The translations under genes and the position numbers were made by a program. Positions 1-11,079 of a stretch of 64,000 nt of DNA are shown here, in pieces. The stretch comes from Monodelphis domestica (Eukaryota > Chordata > Mammalia > Didelphimorphia > Didelphidae): assembly GCF_027887165.1 (NCBI RefSeq), contig NC_077228.1, forward strand, positions 385,628,456-385,692,455. Direction: 5' to 3'. The notes beneath the pieces were generated by a model. That model had not been told where the DNA came from. It ran no database searches and saw only the letters and a program-made list of their open reading frames with translations. Within the stretch, counting starts at the first letter, position 1, and each line of letters opens with the position of its first letter.

Positions 1-2160
1 TGAACTACAGCTAGGGCTTCAGGAAGCTGGAGAGCAGAAAGAACTTCATTAATAATTTCTGCATTAGCTATAGATTTTCCAGCTGAGATTAAGAATCCTC
101 TCTGGAGCCATAACATTTTGACTAAGTGACAAATGCCAAAAGCATATCTAGAATCCGTATAAATTGTTGCCTTTTTATCCTTGGCAATTATACAAGCTTG
201 CTTCAGAGCTATGAGTTCTGCTCCTTGAGAGCTAATGTTAGAAGGTAGTGAAGCTGACCATTCAGTGGCAAATTCTGAGACTACGGCAGCTCCAGTGTAA
301 CGTATGCCATCCCTCATAAAAGAGGAACCATAGGTAAATAAAATCAGATCTGCATTGTCTAAGGGAGTGTCCAAGAGATTATCTTGAGGCTTTTCTGCCA
401 TGGACACTAATGTTTCACAATTGTGTAATGGTTCTCCTGAAGTTGGTAAATCTGGAAGCAAGGAGGCAGGGTCAAGAGTAGTACAACGTTTAAAGTAATG
501 TTTTCACTATTTAACAAGGTTATTTCATATCTTGTAATTCTCTGATCTGAGAATGCCTGTGTTCTATGTTTTATCAATAATGCTTCTACCTCATGTGGGC
601 ACATTATTGTTAATGGACATCCCAATACTAAATCAACAGTTTTTGTTACTAGTAAGGCTGTAGCAGCTACTCCTCTAAGACATGGTGGTGCTCCTGCTGC
701 TACTGGGTCTAGTTGGGCAGAATAATAAGCAATTGGGCGCTGAGAAGGTCCCAAAGTCTGAGTTAACACACCAGAGGCTACTCCTCTTCGCTCATGCACA
801 TATAAAGTAAATGGCTTGTTGTAATCTGGGATGCCTAGAGCAGGGGCAGACATGATAGCCTTTTTTAGATCTGATAGAGCTGACAAGTGTTCAGGCTCTA
901 ATTTGAGGGGTTCAGGACCCAAATCCTTTGTTAATGCTATAAAGGGTTTAGTAATTTCCCCATAGCAAGGAATCCATTGTCTGTAAAACCCTGTTGCTCC
1001 TAAAATTGCTCTCAACTGTTTCTTAGTAGTAGGAGCACTTAAATTTTGAATATTCTCAATTCGTTTTGGAGAACTATAACAAGCACCCGCAGACAGGATG
1101 AATCCCAAATATTCTACTTTAGGGAGACACCACTGAACTTTATCCTTCGAGATTTTATGTCCTCTTTTGCACAATTCCAAAAGAAGGTGTTTGCTATCTT
1201 CTTGACATGTTTTTGCGTCTGTTGAAGCCAAGAGTAGATCATCTACATATTTGATTAATTTGCTATTTTTAAATGTTTTTTTTTAATTTTTAATTTTTAA
1301 ATGTCTGTGTCTTGGCTCAAAATTTGCTCAAATAAACTTGGACTTTCCACATAACCCTGTGGCAGCCAACTCCATGAATAATGTGAGCCCTTCCAGGTGA
1401 AAGCAAAAATATGCCTGGAGTTCTCATGTATAGGTATGGAAAAGAAAGCTGAACACAAGTCTACTACTGTAAAGTATGTAGCTGTGCTAGGAATAGAGGA
1501 AATAATAGTATTTATGTTAGAAACTACAGAGTGTCTCTTTATAACGTGATTATTCACTGCCCTCAGATCCTGTACGAATCTATAGAGGTGCTTGCCATCG
1601 GGCCCTCTTTTTGGTTTTTTCACTGGCAGTATGGGTGTGTTGTATTCAGATTTGCAAGGGATTATTATTCCCTGTTCTATTAATGAGTTAATAACTGGTG
1701 TAATACCCTCAATTGCCTCCTTTAAAAGGGGATACTGAGGGATGGAAGGAAGTGGGCTAGATTTAGTTTTTATCTGCACAGGAACAGCAGATTTAAGTAA
1801 GCCTACATTGGAAGAAGATGTGGCCCAAAGAGACTTCGGTATATCCTTAGGTATTTCAAAAGTGGAAGGCTGTTTTGCCTCCTGATTTTCTGAGAGAAGT
1901 ACAGGGAGTAAATTTAAAGATTCCTCTGGTACTTCCAATGATAAAGAACCATCTGGTGAACAAGTTATTGTGGCTTGTGGCTCTGAGTTTGCATAGAAGG
2001 TCTCTCCCCAGCAAATTTAAAGGGGAGTCAGGCATTAAAAGAAAGGAATGTTGTACCTCTAGGGGCAAGTTTTTCAACTCTTTGGGGTATTCCTGATACC
2101 CCCACTAAATGACATATTACTACATTCTGTCCCACAGACTTGTGGGATAGAAATTACTTT
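1..2160 (-). mobile_element. Fossil endogenous retrovirus, class I (gamma-like) pro-pol fragment
   Basis: Read on the minus strand, this holds in order the end of a retroviral protease (LLGRDLL near 2000), a reverse transcriptase with the LPQG box (about 1340-1370) and a YVDD box (about 1220-1250), the RT connection region, and an RNase H domain with AELIAL and a TDSRYAFG-type motif (about 1-300). These motifs are typical of gamma-like (ERV1) pol. The element runs off the left edge, so integrase and envelope are not seen. It is broken in several places and is an old fossil. No LTR in matching orientation is present beside it. The stretch 2165-2350 may be upstream coding sequence of the same element, but I cannot assign it. 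Confidence 0.9.
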
Positions 2161-2440
2161 ATATTGGACCTATACAAGGGCCTATTTTGAATTTTTCCTT
2201 ATGTTTTTGATTATTTTTCTCTTCTTTTGATAATTGACTCATATACCCCCATAACTCAACATTGCATTCTGAGTTGAACTGAAGGTTTTTTAACACCTAC
2301 TTCAGAGGGGATTGTATTTTAATTTAAAATCTAAGAATTTTTGAATTTTGAATTTTTTGTTTGAGATTATATGGGCTTTCTTTTCTTTTCTATTTCCTCC
2401 CTCACTATTCTAATTCCTCTTAGAACTTTGAATATCATGT

Positions 2441-2466
2441 ATGTATATATATATATATATATATAT
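2441..2466. repeat. (AT)n simple repeat
   Basis: Alternating AT tract with a short TATGTATG lead-in, in AT-rich sequence between the pol fossil and the LTR. Confidence 0.85.
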
Positions 2467-2549
2467 TTAGAAGTGCATTTAGGATTACAAATTGATTATG
2501 TTAAATGATCAATGGGGAGACTAGTCTCCCAATGATCATCAGGGGGGAT

Positions 2550-3620
2550 TGTAAACCTTGAAATTTCTCAGACTTGTGAATGTTAAAAATTTCCCCATTG
2601 GACTGGGAACATTCCCCATTTTGATGAGAAAACTCCTTGCTATGGGAGGACCTCTACTCCACCTGTACTTAAGACTGCTTTAGGGGAGAAAACTCCTTGC
2701 TAAACAATGAAAATACTTGGACCCATGCTTATAATAAGGCAAAGAGTTCTTTGAGCCATGCCTGTTTTTTTAATTGATACAATGAGATGCTAAAAGGGTC
2801 GGGCAAGTTTTCTTTTAATGAGATTAGTTGACTCAGCTGTGTTTTCACTGGTTCAGACTTACTGAGGATATTAGTCAACACAGCAGCATTTTTCTGGTTC
2901 AGACTTACTGAGGAGATTTGTCGACTTAGCAAGAATTCAGATGGGCAGTCCTTTGGAAAATGTCTACAGTGATTGGTAGATGTAAGGACTTAGGGGAGGT
3001 GACATAGGAGAAAAACCTCCTATATAAGAAGTAGAATCTCTTGAGAAAAGGAATCCTTTTGGAAAAATCCTTTTGGAGGATCTCTGATGAGGATCGCTTG
3101 GGAAGAATCTCTTGAGAGAGGCTCTGGAGAAAGGAAGCTCTTGGAGGACAATCTCTAAGGAGATCTTGCTGGAGCTCCTCTGAGGGGACTCTGTCCCTCT
3201 GGAGGCTCTGGAGAGAGGCCCTTTGGAACTCTCTCTGGTGAAGTCAGCTGAGATAGAGCTGGCCTGGTGTCACTAGAATCCTTGCTTAGACAGACCTTGT
3301 GGTGAGTGTTAAAAGACTGACTGACTGATCTCTCTCTCTTAAGACTCAGGTCTAGGCCATATTGACTTAAGGCCCTTCATACTTATTTCCCTTTTCTCTC
3401 TTTCTCTCTTTTCTTTAATTCCACATTTGTATTAATTAAAATCTCTATAAAACCCAGTTGACTTGGGTATTTGAATAATTGGGAATATTTCCCTGGCGAC
3501 CACCTTATATTTGATTTAAAAAACAAGACACTGTAGTGAAACATATTTTCTGTGGTCAAATTTGCTCACCCTCTCTTATATCTATCACAATTTATATCTT
3601 CCACTATTTTAATCACTACA
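2550..3620 (+). mobile_element. Fossil retroviral LTR, about 1.07 kb, ERV1-like
   Basis: Bounded by TG (2550) and CA (3620). A purine-rich tract ending in GGGGGGAT (2541-2549) abuts its left end, as a polypurine tract does at a 3' LTR. Inside are a TATA-like CTATATAAG (about 3020) and an ATTAAA-type poly(A) signal (about 3433), followed by CTGGCGACCACC. These give plus orientation. It is the same family as the LTR at 6830-7885, sharing the stretch near ACCTTATATTTGATTTAAA. The neighbouring pol fossil has the opposite orientation, so the two were joined by a separate insertion or a rearrangement. Confidence 0.75.
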
Positions 3621-3785
3621 GTTTAAGACCTCAACCATTATAAATCTAACATGACCCTAGGGACGCCCACGCTCATGCTGGCTCTGCCATGTTGTCATTT
3701 ACTCTAATGATGACACCAGAGGATACCAAGAAACACGAGTATATGAAATGTTACTCTATGACACCCACTGAGAGATGGAGGTATT

Positions 3786-4290
3786 TTACTTGACATACAT
3801 TCCCTCCAAGGAACAAAAGTCACTTAATTTCATGGCTGCAGTCATTGTCTGTAATGATCTTTGAGCCCAAGCAAATAAAAATCTGATACTGCTTCCATTT
3901 TTTCTCCCTCTCCTTTCAGCTGCCATCATCTTGTTTTTTTTTTTAATCTTAAACTTTAAGCCAGTTTTTAAACTGTCCACTTTCACCCTTTTCAAGAGGT
4001 TTCTTAATATTTTTGTATCTTCTACCACCAGGGTGGTATCATCTACATATCTGAGATTGTTAATATTTCTCCTGGCAGCCTTAATTCTGACTTTTCACTC
4101 ATTCAATCTGTCATTTGGCATGAGGTCACTGCATTTAAGTTAAGTAAATCAGGAAACAATATACAGTTTTGCCATATCTTGAACCAATCAGTTGTTCATT
4201 GCTCAATTTCAACTGTTGCTTCTTAACCCACATACATGTTGATCAGCAGTCAAATAAGATTATCTAGTACTCCTATCTCACTTGACACAA
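3786..4290 (-). mobile_element. RTE (BovB-like) LINE fragment, reverse transcriptase region
   Basis: The minus strand encodes the RT catalytic stretch LRYVDDTT (about 4029-4055). It is followed by a segment resembling the RTE motif with VKVES..GLK and an MTAAMK-like stretch near 3840, which continues as an 80-codon open frame to 3786. The nucleotide pattern matches the RT to 3' region of BovB/RTE elements, which marsupials carry. The copy is fragmentary. Sequence to about 4450 may also belong to it but is not recognisable. Confidence 0.75.
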
Positions 4291-4784
4291 GTGGTCACAT
4301 CTATGGCATAATCCATACTTACCCAAGTGGTAACAGTATGTCTTCACAGTATCTTTTGTATGTATTTTCTGTTTGTGAGGAAGGGAGCAATATTGTAGCA
4401 TTTCACAACCTAGGAGAGGGATTTCATCTTTTGTTTTTGACCTAAATAAATATGCACAACTGCATATTAGAAAATATCATTAGAATTGCATGTCAGATAA
4501 TCATTCTGATCATCAATGAACTTATATTATACTCCTGTCCCTTACACTTTGTTTCTTTATTAACCTCATATCAAGTTCTAGATTAAGAGCTTTAATAACA
4601 AGTTGCTCCTTAAATGAAAGAGTTTCTAAGAATGGTGCCTAGGGGAAAGGGAAAAACCAAAAATGAAAACACTGCATATTCATGGCCTGTATCCCTTAAC
4701 CCAGTGAACTGTCTTATAGTATGCGCCACTGTTTAAAGGAACAATTTAAATCGATTCAAAGCCTGTCACAAACTCATTTGTTGT
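4291..4784. other. Unassigned intergenic sequence
   Basis: AT-rich sequence without a convincing ORF or a repeat that I recognise. The 69-codon frame at 4236-4445 has no recognisable motif. Confidence 0.5.
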
Positions 4785-6829
4785 GGGTTTTTAAAAAAGA
4801 TATTTTATTTTATCAGTTACATGTAATAATACATTTGCAAATAAGTTTTGAATTTATATGATCCAAATTGTCTCCCTCTTTCCCATCCCCCCCTTCCTGG
4901 AGCTGGCAAGCAATTCAATCTGGGTTATATATCTATTATCATGCAAAATATATTTCCATATTCAGTTTTGTAAGAGAATAATAATATGAAACCAAAACCA
5001 CAAAATAAAAACCCAGTGCTTTAATTTGCATTCCTGCTCCAACAGTTGTTTCTCTGAAGGTGCATAACATTCTATATCATAAGTCCCTCAGAATTGTCCT
5101 GAATCATTGTATCTTACTGAGAGTAGCTAAGTCTTACACAGTTGATCATTCCATAGTATTGCTGTTACTGTGTATAATGTTCTCCTGGTTCTGCTCATTT
5201 TATTTTATATCAATTCATGCAGATCTTTCCATCTTTTTCTGAAATCATCCTATTCATCATTTCTTACAGCACAATAGTATTCCATTACCTTCATGTACCA
5301 TAATTTATTCAACCATTCCCCAATTGATGGACAAGTCTTCAATTTCTAATTCTTTGCTACTATCAAAAGAACTGCTATAAATAATTCTGTACAAGTAGGT
5401 GCTTTCTCCACTCCCTCCTTTTTTTCCTTTCTTTTCTCTAGGATACATACCTAATAGTGGAAGGGTATGCATTGTTTTATAGCTCTTTGGTCATGGTTCC
5501 AAACTACCCTCCAGAATGGTTGGATCTAATCACAACTCCACCAAGAATGAATTAGCGTCCCAATTTTGTCACCTTCCCTCCAACATTTATCACTTTCCTT
5601 TACTATCATATTGACCAATCTGATAGATATGAGGTGATACTTCATAGTTGTTTTAATTTGAATTTCTCTAATCAAGAGGGATTTAGAATATTTTTCCTGT
5701 GATTATTGATAACTTTGATTTCTTCATCTGCAAATTACTTGCTCATAATCTTTGGCCAATTTGTCAATTGGAGAATGGCTTGTATCTATATTAATTTGAC
5801 TTACGTCTCTATGTATTTGAGAAATAAGACCTTTATCAGAAAAAAATTGTTATAAATCCCATCCCCTTCCCCAGTTTGTTGCTTTGCTTCTAATCTTGGT
5901 TATGTTGGTTTTGTTTGTACAAAAACTTTTTAATTTAATATAGTCAAAGTTATTCATTTTATATCTGGTAATGTTCTCTATATCATTTGGTCAAAAATGC
6001 TTCCCTTCTCCATATTTCTGATAGGTAAACTATTTTATGTTCTAATTTACTTATAGTATCACCCTTTATATCTAAATCATATACATATTTTGAACTTATC
6101 TTGGTATAAGGTCTATACCTAGTTTTTGTCATATGATTTTCTAGTTTTCTCAGAAGTTTTTGTCAAATAGTGAGTTATTATCCTGAAAGCTGGGATATTT
6201 GGGTTTGTCAAACACCAAATTGTTAAGGTCATTTAGCCCTAATCTATTCCATTGATCCACCAACCTATTTCTTAGCCAATACCAGATTGTTTTGATGATG
6301 ACTGCTTTATACTACAGTTTGAAATCTGGTACCGATAGGGTATCATCTTTCATTTTTTTTTTCATTAATTCCCATGATATTCTTGATCTTTTGTCCTTCC
6401 AAATGAAATTTTAAAATTATTTTTTCTAGTTCAACAAAATAGTTTTTTGGTAGTTTGGTTGGTATAGCACTGAATAAATAAATTAATTTAAGTGCGATTG
6501 TAATTTTTATTATATTAGCTCTGCCTACCCATGTGCAATTGATACTATTTCAATTATTTAGATTTAACTTTATTTGTGTGAAAGTGTTTTGTAATTGTGT
6601 TCATGCAACTACTGTGTTTGTATAGGCAAATAGAATCCCAAGTATTTTATATTGTCTAGAGTTACTCTAAATGGAATTTCTCTTTCTATATCTTCCTGCT
6701 GGACTTTATTGGTAATAAACATAAATGCTGATGATTAATGTGGATTATTTAGTTTGCATCCTGAAACTTTGCTAAAGGTATTATTTTAACTAGTTTTTTA
6801 GCTGATTCTGTAGGATTCTCTATGTATAG
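4785..6829 (-). mobile_element. L1 LINE, 3' portion (first part of a split element)
   Basis: The L1 sense strand is minus, with its 3' end and A-rich tail near 4785. The sequence follows the order of marsupial L1 3' UTR and ORF2 end, such as the TTCCCCAATTGATGGACAAG stretch near 5316-5335 and the CCATTGATCCACC stretch near 6250. It continues after the solo LTR at 7886. The coding part is decayed. Confidence 0.8.
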
Positions 6830-7267
6830 TGTAGTGATTAAAATAGTGGAATACATAAACTGTGGCAGATAAAAGAGTTGGAGCCTTAAATTGTGACCGC
6901 AGAAATTGTTTTCAAGACAGTGTCTTGTTTTTAAATCAAATATAAGGTGGTTGCCAGGGAAAAATTCCCAGTTATTAAAATATACCCAAGTCAGGTGGGT
7001 TTTATAGAGAATTTTAATTAATACAAATGAGGAATTAAAGAAAGGGAGAGAGGGAAAAAGGAAATAATGAGAAAAGGATAGGCCGACCCAGGCCAGCCCT
7101 GGCCAACCCAGGCCAAAGCCCTAAGAGAAATATCAGTCAGTCCTTTATCCTATCACCACAAGATTTGTCCAAGCAAAGATTCTAGTGTTCAGAGAGAGAC
7201 TAGCTCAGCTTTGGCCAGCTGCCATCTCCAGAGAGAGTACTTCTGAGATAGTCCCCAAGAGAGTCCC

Positions 7268-7348
<81 letters not shown>

Positions 7349-7889
7349 TCCAGAGGGACAGAGTCTCCTCAGAGGGAGCTCCAGCAAGAGAGTCCTTCTG
7401 AGACTCTCCTCAGACTCAGTTTCTCATCTCCTTTTAAAGGGAATTTTCTCCTATGTCACTTCCCCTAAGTTCTCACATCTACCAATCACAGTAGACGGTT
7501 TCCAAAGGACAGACCATTCTTAGTTCACACCTAAGAAGGCTTAAATTTTTGATTAAGTTCACACCAGAAAACCTCTGAGTAAGTTCTCATCTCTTTGCTC
7601 CTTGTAAATTCACAAGTTGCCTGACCTTTATAGGTACTTAGCACCCTTTTGTATTAGATCTAAAAACAGGCACAGCTTAAGAACTTTTTTGCCTTATTAT
7701 GAGTATGGGTTTAAGTACTTTTCATTGTTCAGCAAAGAGTTTACAACTTTATCTTCCCCTAAAGTATGCTTAAGTAGGGGTGGAGTAGAATTCCCACATT
7801 CCTGGTCAAGTACCTTCACTGCCCAAATGGGAATGGTCTTAACCAAACCTTATGAAGTAGGGTCTGAGAATTTTTAAGGTAAACAATAG
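6826..7889 (-). mobile_element. Solo LTR (fossil ERV1-like) inserted into an L1, with 4-bp target duplication
   Basis: The LTR proper is 6830-7885 and reads TGTAGTG...AAACA on the plus strand. It is flanked by ATAG at 6826-6829 and 7886-7889. A 4-bp duplication fits class I retroviruses. The L1 sequence resumes directly afterwards (TATCCTATCATTTGC), so the empty site can be read. No internal retroviral sequence remains, as expected after LTR-LTR recombination. It is the same family as the LTR at 2550-3620, in reverse orientation. An expanded GA tract lies inside. Confidence 0.85.
7266..7344. repeat. (GA)n tract inside the solo LTR
   Basis: About 75 bp of nearly pure GA. The corresponding region of the LTR at 2550-3620 has only short purine-rich stretches, so the tract grew after insertion. 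Confidence 0.95.
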
Positions 7890-8829
7890 TATCCTATCAT
7901 TTGCAAAGAGTGATAGTTTAATTTCTTTATTGACTAACTCCTTCAATTTCTTTTTCTTTTTTTTTATTGCTAAACCTAATAATTTTTAGAAGTATATTAA
8001 ATGATAGGGGTGATAATGGGCATCCTTACTTCACCTTCACTTCACCTCTCTTATTGGGAAGGCTTCTAACATTCCCATTGCAAATAATATTTGATGATGG
8101 TTTTAGATAGATACTACTTATTAAAAGGGAAGGCCCTTTTATTCCTATGCTTTCTAGTGTTTTTATTTTTTTTTAAGTAGGAATGGGTATTGCATTTTGT
8201 AGGTCTTTTTCTGAGTCTATTGAGATAATCATGCGATTTCTGTTAGTTTGATTGTTGATATAGTCAGTTATGTTGATGATTTTTAAAAATATTAAACCAG
8301 CCTTGAATTCCTGGTATTAATCCCACCTGGTCATAGTGAATGATCCTTGGGAAATATTGCAGTAATCGCTTTGATAGGATTTTATTTAAGATTTTTGCAT
8401 CAACATTCATTAAAGAAATTGGTATGTAATTTTCTTTTTCTGTTTTTGGTCTTTCTGGGTTAGACATTAGTACCATATCTATGTCATGAAAAAGAATTTT
8501 CCATGACTCCTTTGCCTATTTTGTCAAAGAGTTTATATAGGCTTGGGATTTATTGTTCTTTAAATTTTGAATAGAATTCACTTGTGAATTCATCTGGCCC
8601 TGGAGATTTTATCTTAGGGAGCTCTTTGATATCTTGTTCAATTTCTTTTTCTAAGAGTTATTTAAGTATTCTCTTTCCTCTTTTATATTTATATTTCTGT
8701 AAATATTCATCCATTTCACCTAGGTTTTCAGATTTAGTGTCTTATAATTGCCCTTGTTGGTCTATTATATTTAACACTTGAGTATTCTTCCTAATCCTCA
8801 TCTATTAAATACTATCTGTCTTCAGACTT
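7890..8829 (-). mobile_element. L1 LINE, ORF2 reverse transcriptase part (second part of the split element)
   Basis: The minus strand encodes the L1 RT stretches [13 protein letters not shown] (about 8570-8610) and, from 8476 to 8264, [32 protein letters not shown]. The element is truncated at its 5' end near 8820, upstream of the RT domain, so the endonuclease and ORF1 are absent. A T-rich region near 7950-7975 and several stops show that it is dead. Confidence 0.85.
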
Positions 8830-8840
8830 CTCAGTTGTTT

Positions 8841-9037
8841 GTTTGTTTTAAAAACCCTTATCTTCCGTCTTGGAATCAATATTGTGTATTGGTTCCAAGG
8901 CAGAAGAGTGGTAAGGGCTAGGCAATGGGGGTTAAGTGACTTGCCCAGGGTCACACAGCTGGGAAGTGTCTGAGGCCAGATTTGAACCTCCCATCTCTAA
9001 GCCTGACTCTCAATCCACTGAGATATCCAGCTGCCCC
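8841..9037 (-). mobile_element. Marsupial tRNA-derived short SINE with 11-bp target duplication
   Basis: Complete antisense copy. It runs from the 3' end CCTTATCTTCCGTCTTGGA, through the GGGTCACACAGCTGGGAAG core, to the tRNA-like head near 9035. Direct repeats CTCAGTTGTTT at 8830-8840 and 9038-9048 are its target-site duplication, so L1-type machinery inserted it. Confidence 0.9.
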
Positions 9038-9149
9038 CTCAGTTGTTTTTTTTTTTAAGAAATAACAATAAATGCAAAAGCTCATTGTAATCTGTGAAAT
9101 GCTGAACAAATGAAAACTATTATTAAAACATTTTGATGAAGACAGGAAG

Positions 9150-9410
9150 AAACACTGAACTTTGAGTTAGAAGATAAAAGTTCAGATTCTGACTCTACTA
9201 CTCAGTGGTCAATCAATTTACAAATATTCATTAAACACTGTTAGGTACTATGGTCCAGACACAAAGAAAGACAAGTACTTTGTGACTTTTGCCAAATCAC
9301 TTTCTCTGGAATGTTTCCTTATCTTGTAAATGAGAATGATAACATTTTTACTACTTGCTTTACAAGATTGTAGGGAGGATGAAATGACAAAATGCATGTT
9401 AAGTACATTC
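9150..9410 (+). mobile_element. MIR-like CORE-SINE with an internal insertion
   Basis: The head (AAGTTCAGATTCTGACTC) and the 3' part (TTTCCTTATCTTGTAAATGAG) belong to a CORE-SINE. About 60 bp starting near 9213 (TCAATCAATTTACAAATATT) resembles the tail of another old repeat and appears to split the core. Confidence 0.55.
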
Positions 9411-9420
9411 ACATTTTTAA

Positions 9421-9523
9421 AAATCCTTATTAGTCTTAAAATTGATATTAGGTATTAGTTCCAAGGCAGAAGAGCAGTAATTGCTAAGCAAATGGGATTA
9501 AGTGACTTGTCCAGGATCATTGT
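9421..9523 (-). mobile_element. Truncated marsupial short SINE
   Basis: Contains the GTTCCAAGGCAGAAGAG and AAGTGACTTGTCCAGG blocks in antisense. The tRNA-like head is missing after about 9523. Confidence 0.7.
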
Positions 9524-9639
9524 TAACTTTTAATCATTCTGCAAGAAATAGTCATAATTGGGCTAAATTATAAGAAGGCAGGACTAGCTCTGAGTAGTTC
9601 TTTTCCTCAATGCTCCAGAAAATGCTTTTAGTAAATGCT

Positions 9640-9845
9640 TTTTAAGAAAATGTTTAATTTTAATTTTTTTCCAGATTACATGTTCTCTCCTTCCCTCTCC
9701 CCTTCCCCTCCCAAAGAAGGCAGGTGATATGCTATAGGTTGTACATATATTATCATATAATACATATTTTTTTCTTCTTCATGTTGTGAAACAAGACACT
9801 TATTGCTTACACTAGAGGAAAAATTCATGAAGGAAATAAAGTGAA
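9640..9845 (-). mobile_element. L1 3' end fragment (one L1 subfamily)
   Basis: Antisense L1 3' UTR: TTTTTTTCCAGATTACATG, a pyrimidine-rich block, then TGTTGTGAAACAAGAC. It resembles the copy at 11080-11480. Confidence 0.7.
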
Positions 9846-9849
9846 GAAT

Positions 9850-10160
9850 GGTAAAATTTTTTTATGTTATTTAATTAGTTGATTTTAGAATATTTTTCCA
9901 TGGTTACAAGTTTCATGTTCTTTCCCTCCTCTTCCCCCAACACCCTCTTGTTTTTGGCATGCAATTCCACTGGGTTTTACATGTGTCATTGATCAAGACC
10001 TGTTTCCATATTATTAATATTTGCACTAGGGTGATCACTTAGAATCTACATCCCCAATCATATACCCATCAACCCATGTGATCAAGCAATTGTTTTTCTT
10101 CTGTGTTTCTAGAATGGTAACTTTCAATTGGCATTCTGACTCCATCTGCTCCTTCTATGA
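9850..10160 (-). mobile_element. L1 3' end fragment (second L1 subfamily)
   Basis: Antisense. The landmarks CCATGGTTACA, CAATTCCACTGGGTTTTACA and ATTTGCACTAGGGTGATCAC are shared with the copies at 26050, 31625 and 47545. It abuts the different L1 3' end before it. Confidence 0.75.
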
Positions 10161-10196
10161 CAGTGGATAGTAACTGCCTTTTAGAAAAGATGACAA

Positions 10197-10384
10197 GAGC
10201 AGTTAGGTAGCACCACTGCATAGAACTCCAAACCTAGAGATGGGAGAGCCTAGGTTTAAATCTGGCCTCAGACACCCCCTAGCTGTATGATCCTGAGAAA
10301 GTCACTTAACCCCATTTGTCTAGCCTTTGCTGCTTTTCTGTCTTTGAATTTATACTAAGATAGAGCGTAAAGGTTTAAAAAAAA
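10197..10384 (+). mobile_element. Diverged marsupial short SINE
   Basis: Sense orientation. It has GCAGTTAGGTAGCACCACTG, a B-box-like GGTTTAAATC, a TGACCCTGGG-like core (mutated) and an A-rich tail. It is more decayed than most copies here. Confidence 0.75.
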
Positions 10385-11079
10385 AGATGAAGATATTCAA
10401 GATAGTGATAAATTGGGCTTACTTGCTTATCATCTGCTGTCTAATACCTCATTTCCTTCCACAACCACTTCCCTCCTTATATTTTGAAAGCTAAATGAAG
10501 AAAAATATTTTCTCTCATTTCTTCTTATACACACACTTTTATTTCTGTTTTTAAAATAGCAACTCTCGTTCCTAGCAGAAACTTCTCTTGTAGTAAGTTG
10601 AGCATTTCTTTTTCTTTTTTTTGTGGTAGACAATACTAAATTAAAATCCCTAGATTCTAGTGGAATGTTGGTGGAAATAATTGAGGAATAGGTGAAGATG
10701 TTGGCTTGGAGGGCAGAGAAAATAGAACTAGCTAACACTCACATTTTTCCCATGCCCCTGCCTCTAAACTTCCTCTTTCTCCAGCACTTCTTCCTCTTAC
10801 TTCCCCTGCAGTTGGAATGAAACATAGATCTCCATGATGGAAAGACATTGAACACAGTTGTTCCCTTGATGTTCTTAAGTCTTTGCTGAACCACTGAATA
10901 AATATAACAGTCTGCTAAATATGAAACCTGAAAGGGAACAAAATCCTAAATATAAGTACATTTCATGTATTTTGTTAGACATGTAATGAAAAAGAATACT
11001 GGATTTAGGGATAGAAGACAAAGGCCATAGGATCATAGTACACAAAGCTAGAAATGGCCTAAGTGATCATTTAGTTTAT
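10385..11079. other. Unassigned intergenic sequence
   Basis: No gene seen. The 102-codon minus-strand frame at 10430-10738 is low complexity and lacks recognisable motifs. A short piece at 11028-11078 resembles the CR1/L3-tailed CORE-SINE 3' end in antisense. Confidence 0.45.

Noticed and set aside
1-2160. A working retroviral pol gene
   Set aside because: The frame is broken in several places and the element is an old fossil cut by the window edge.
7185-7523. 112-codon frame with an Arg-Glu repeat
   Set aside because: It is the GA tract of a solo LTR read as codons; the reverse frame (Ser-Leu repeat) is the same artefact.
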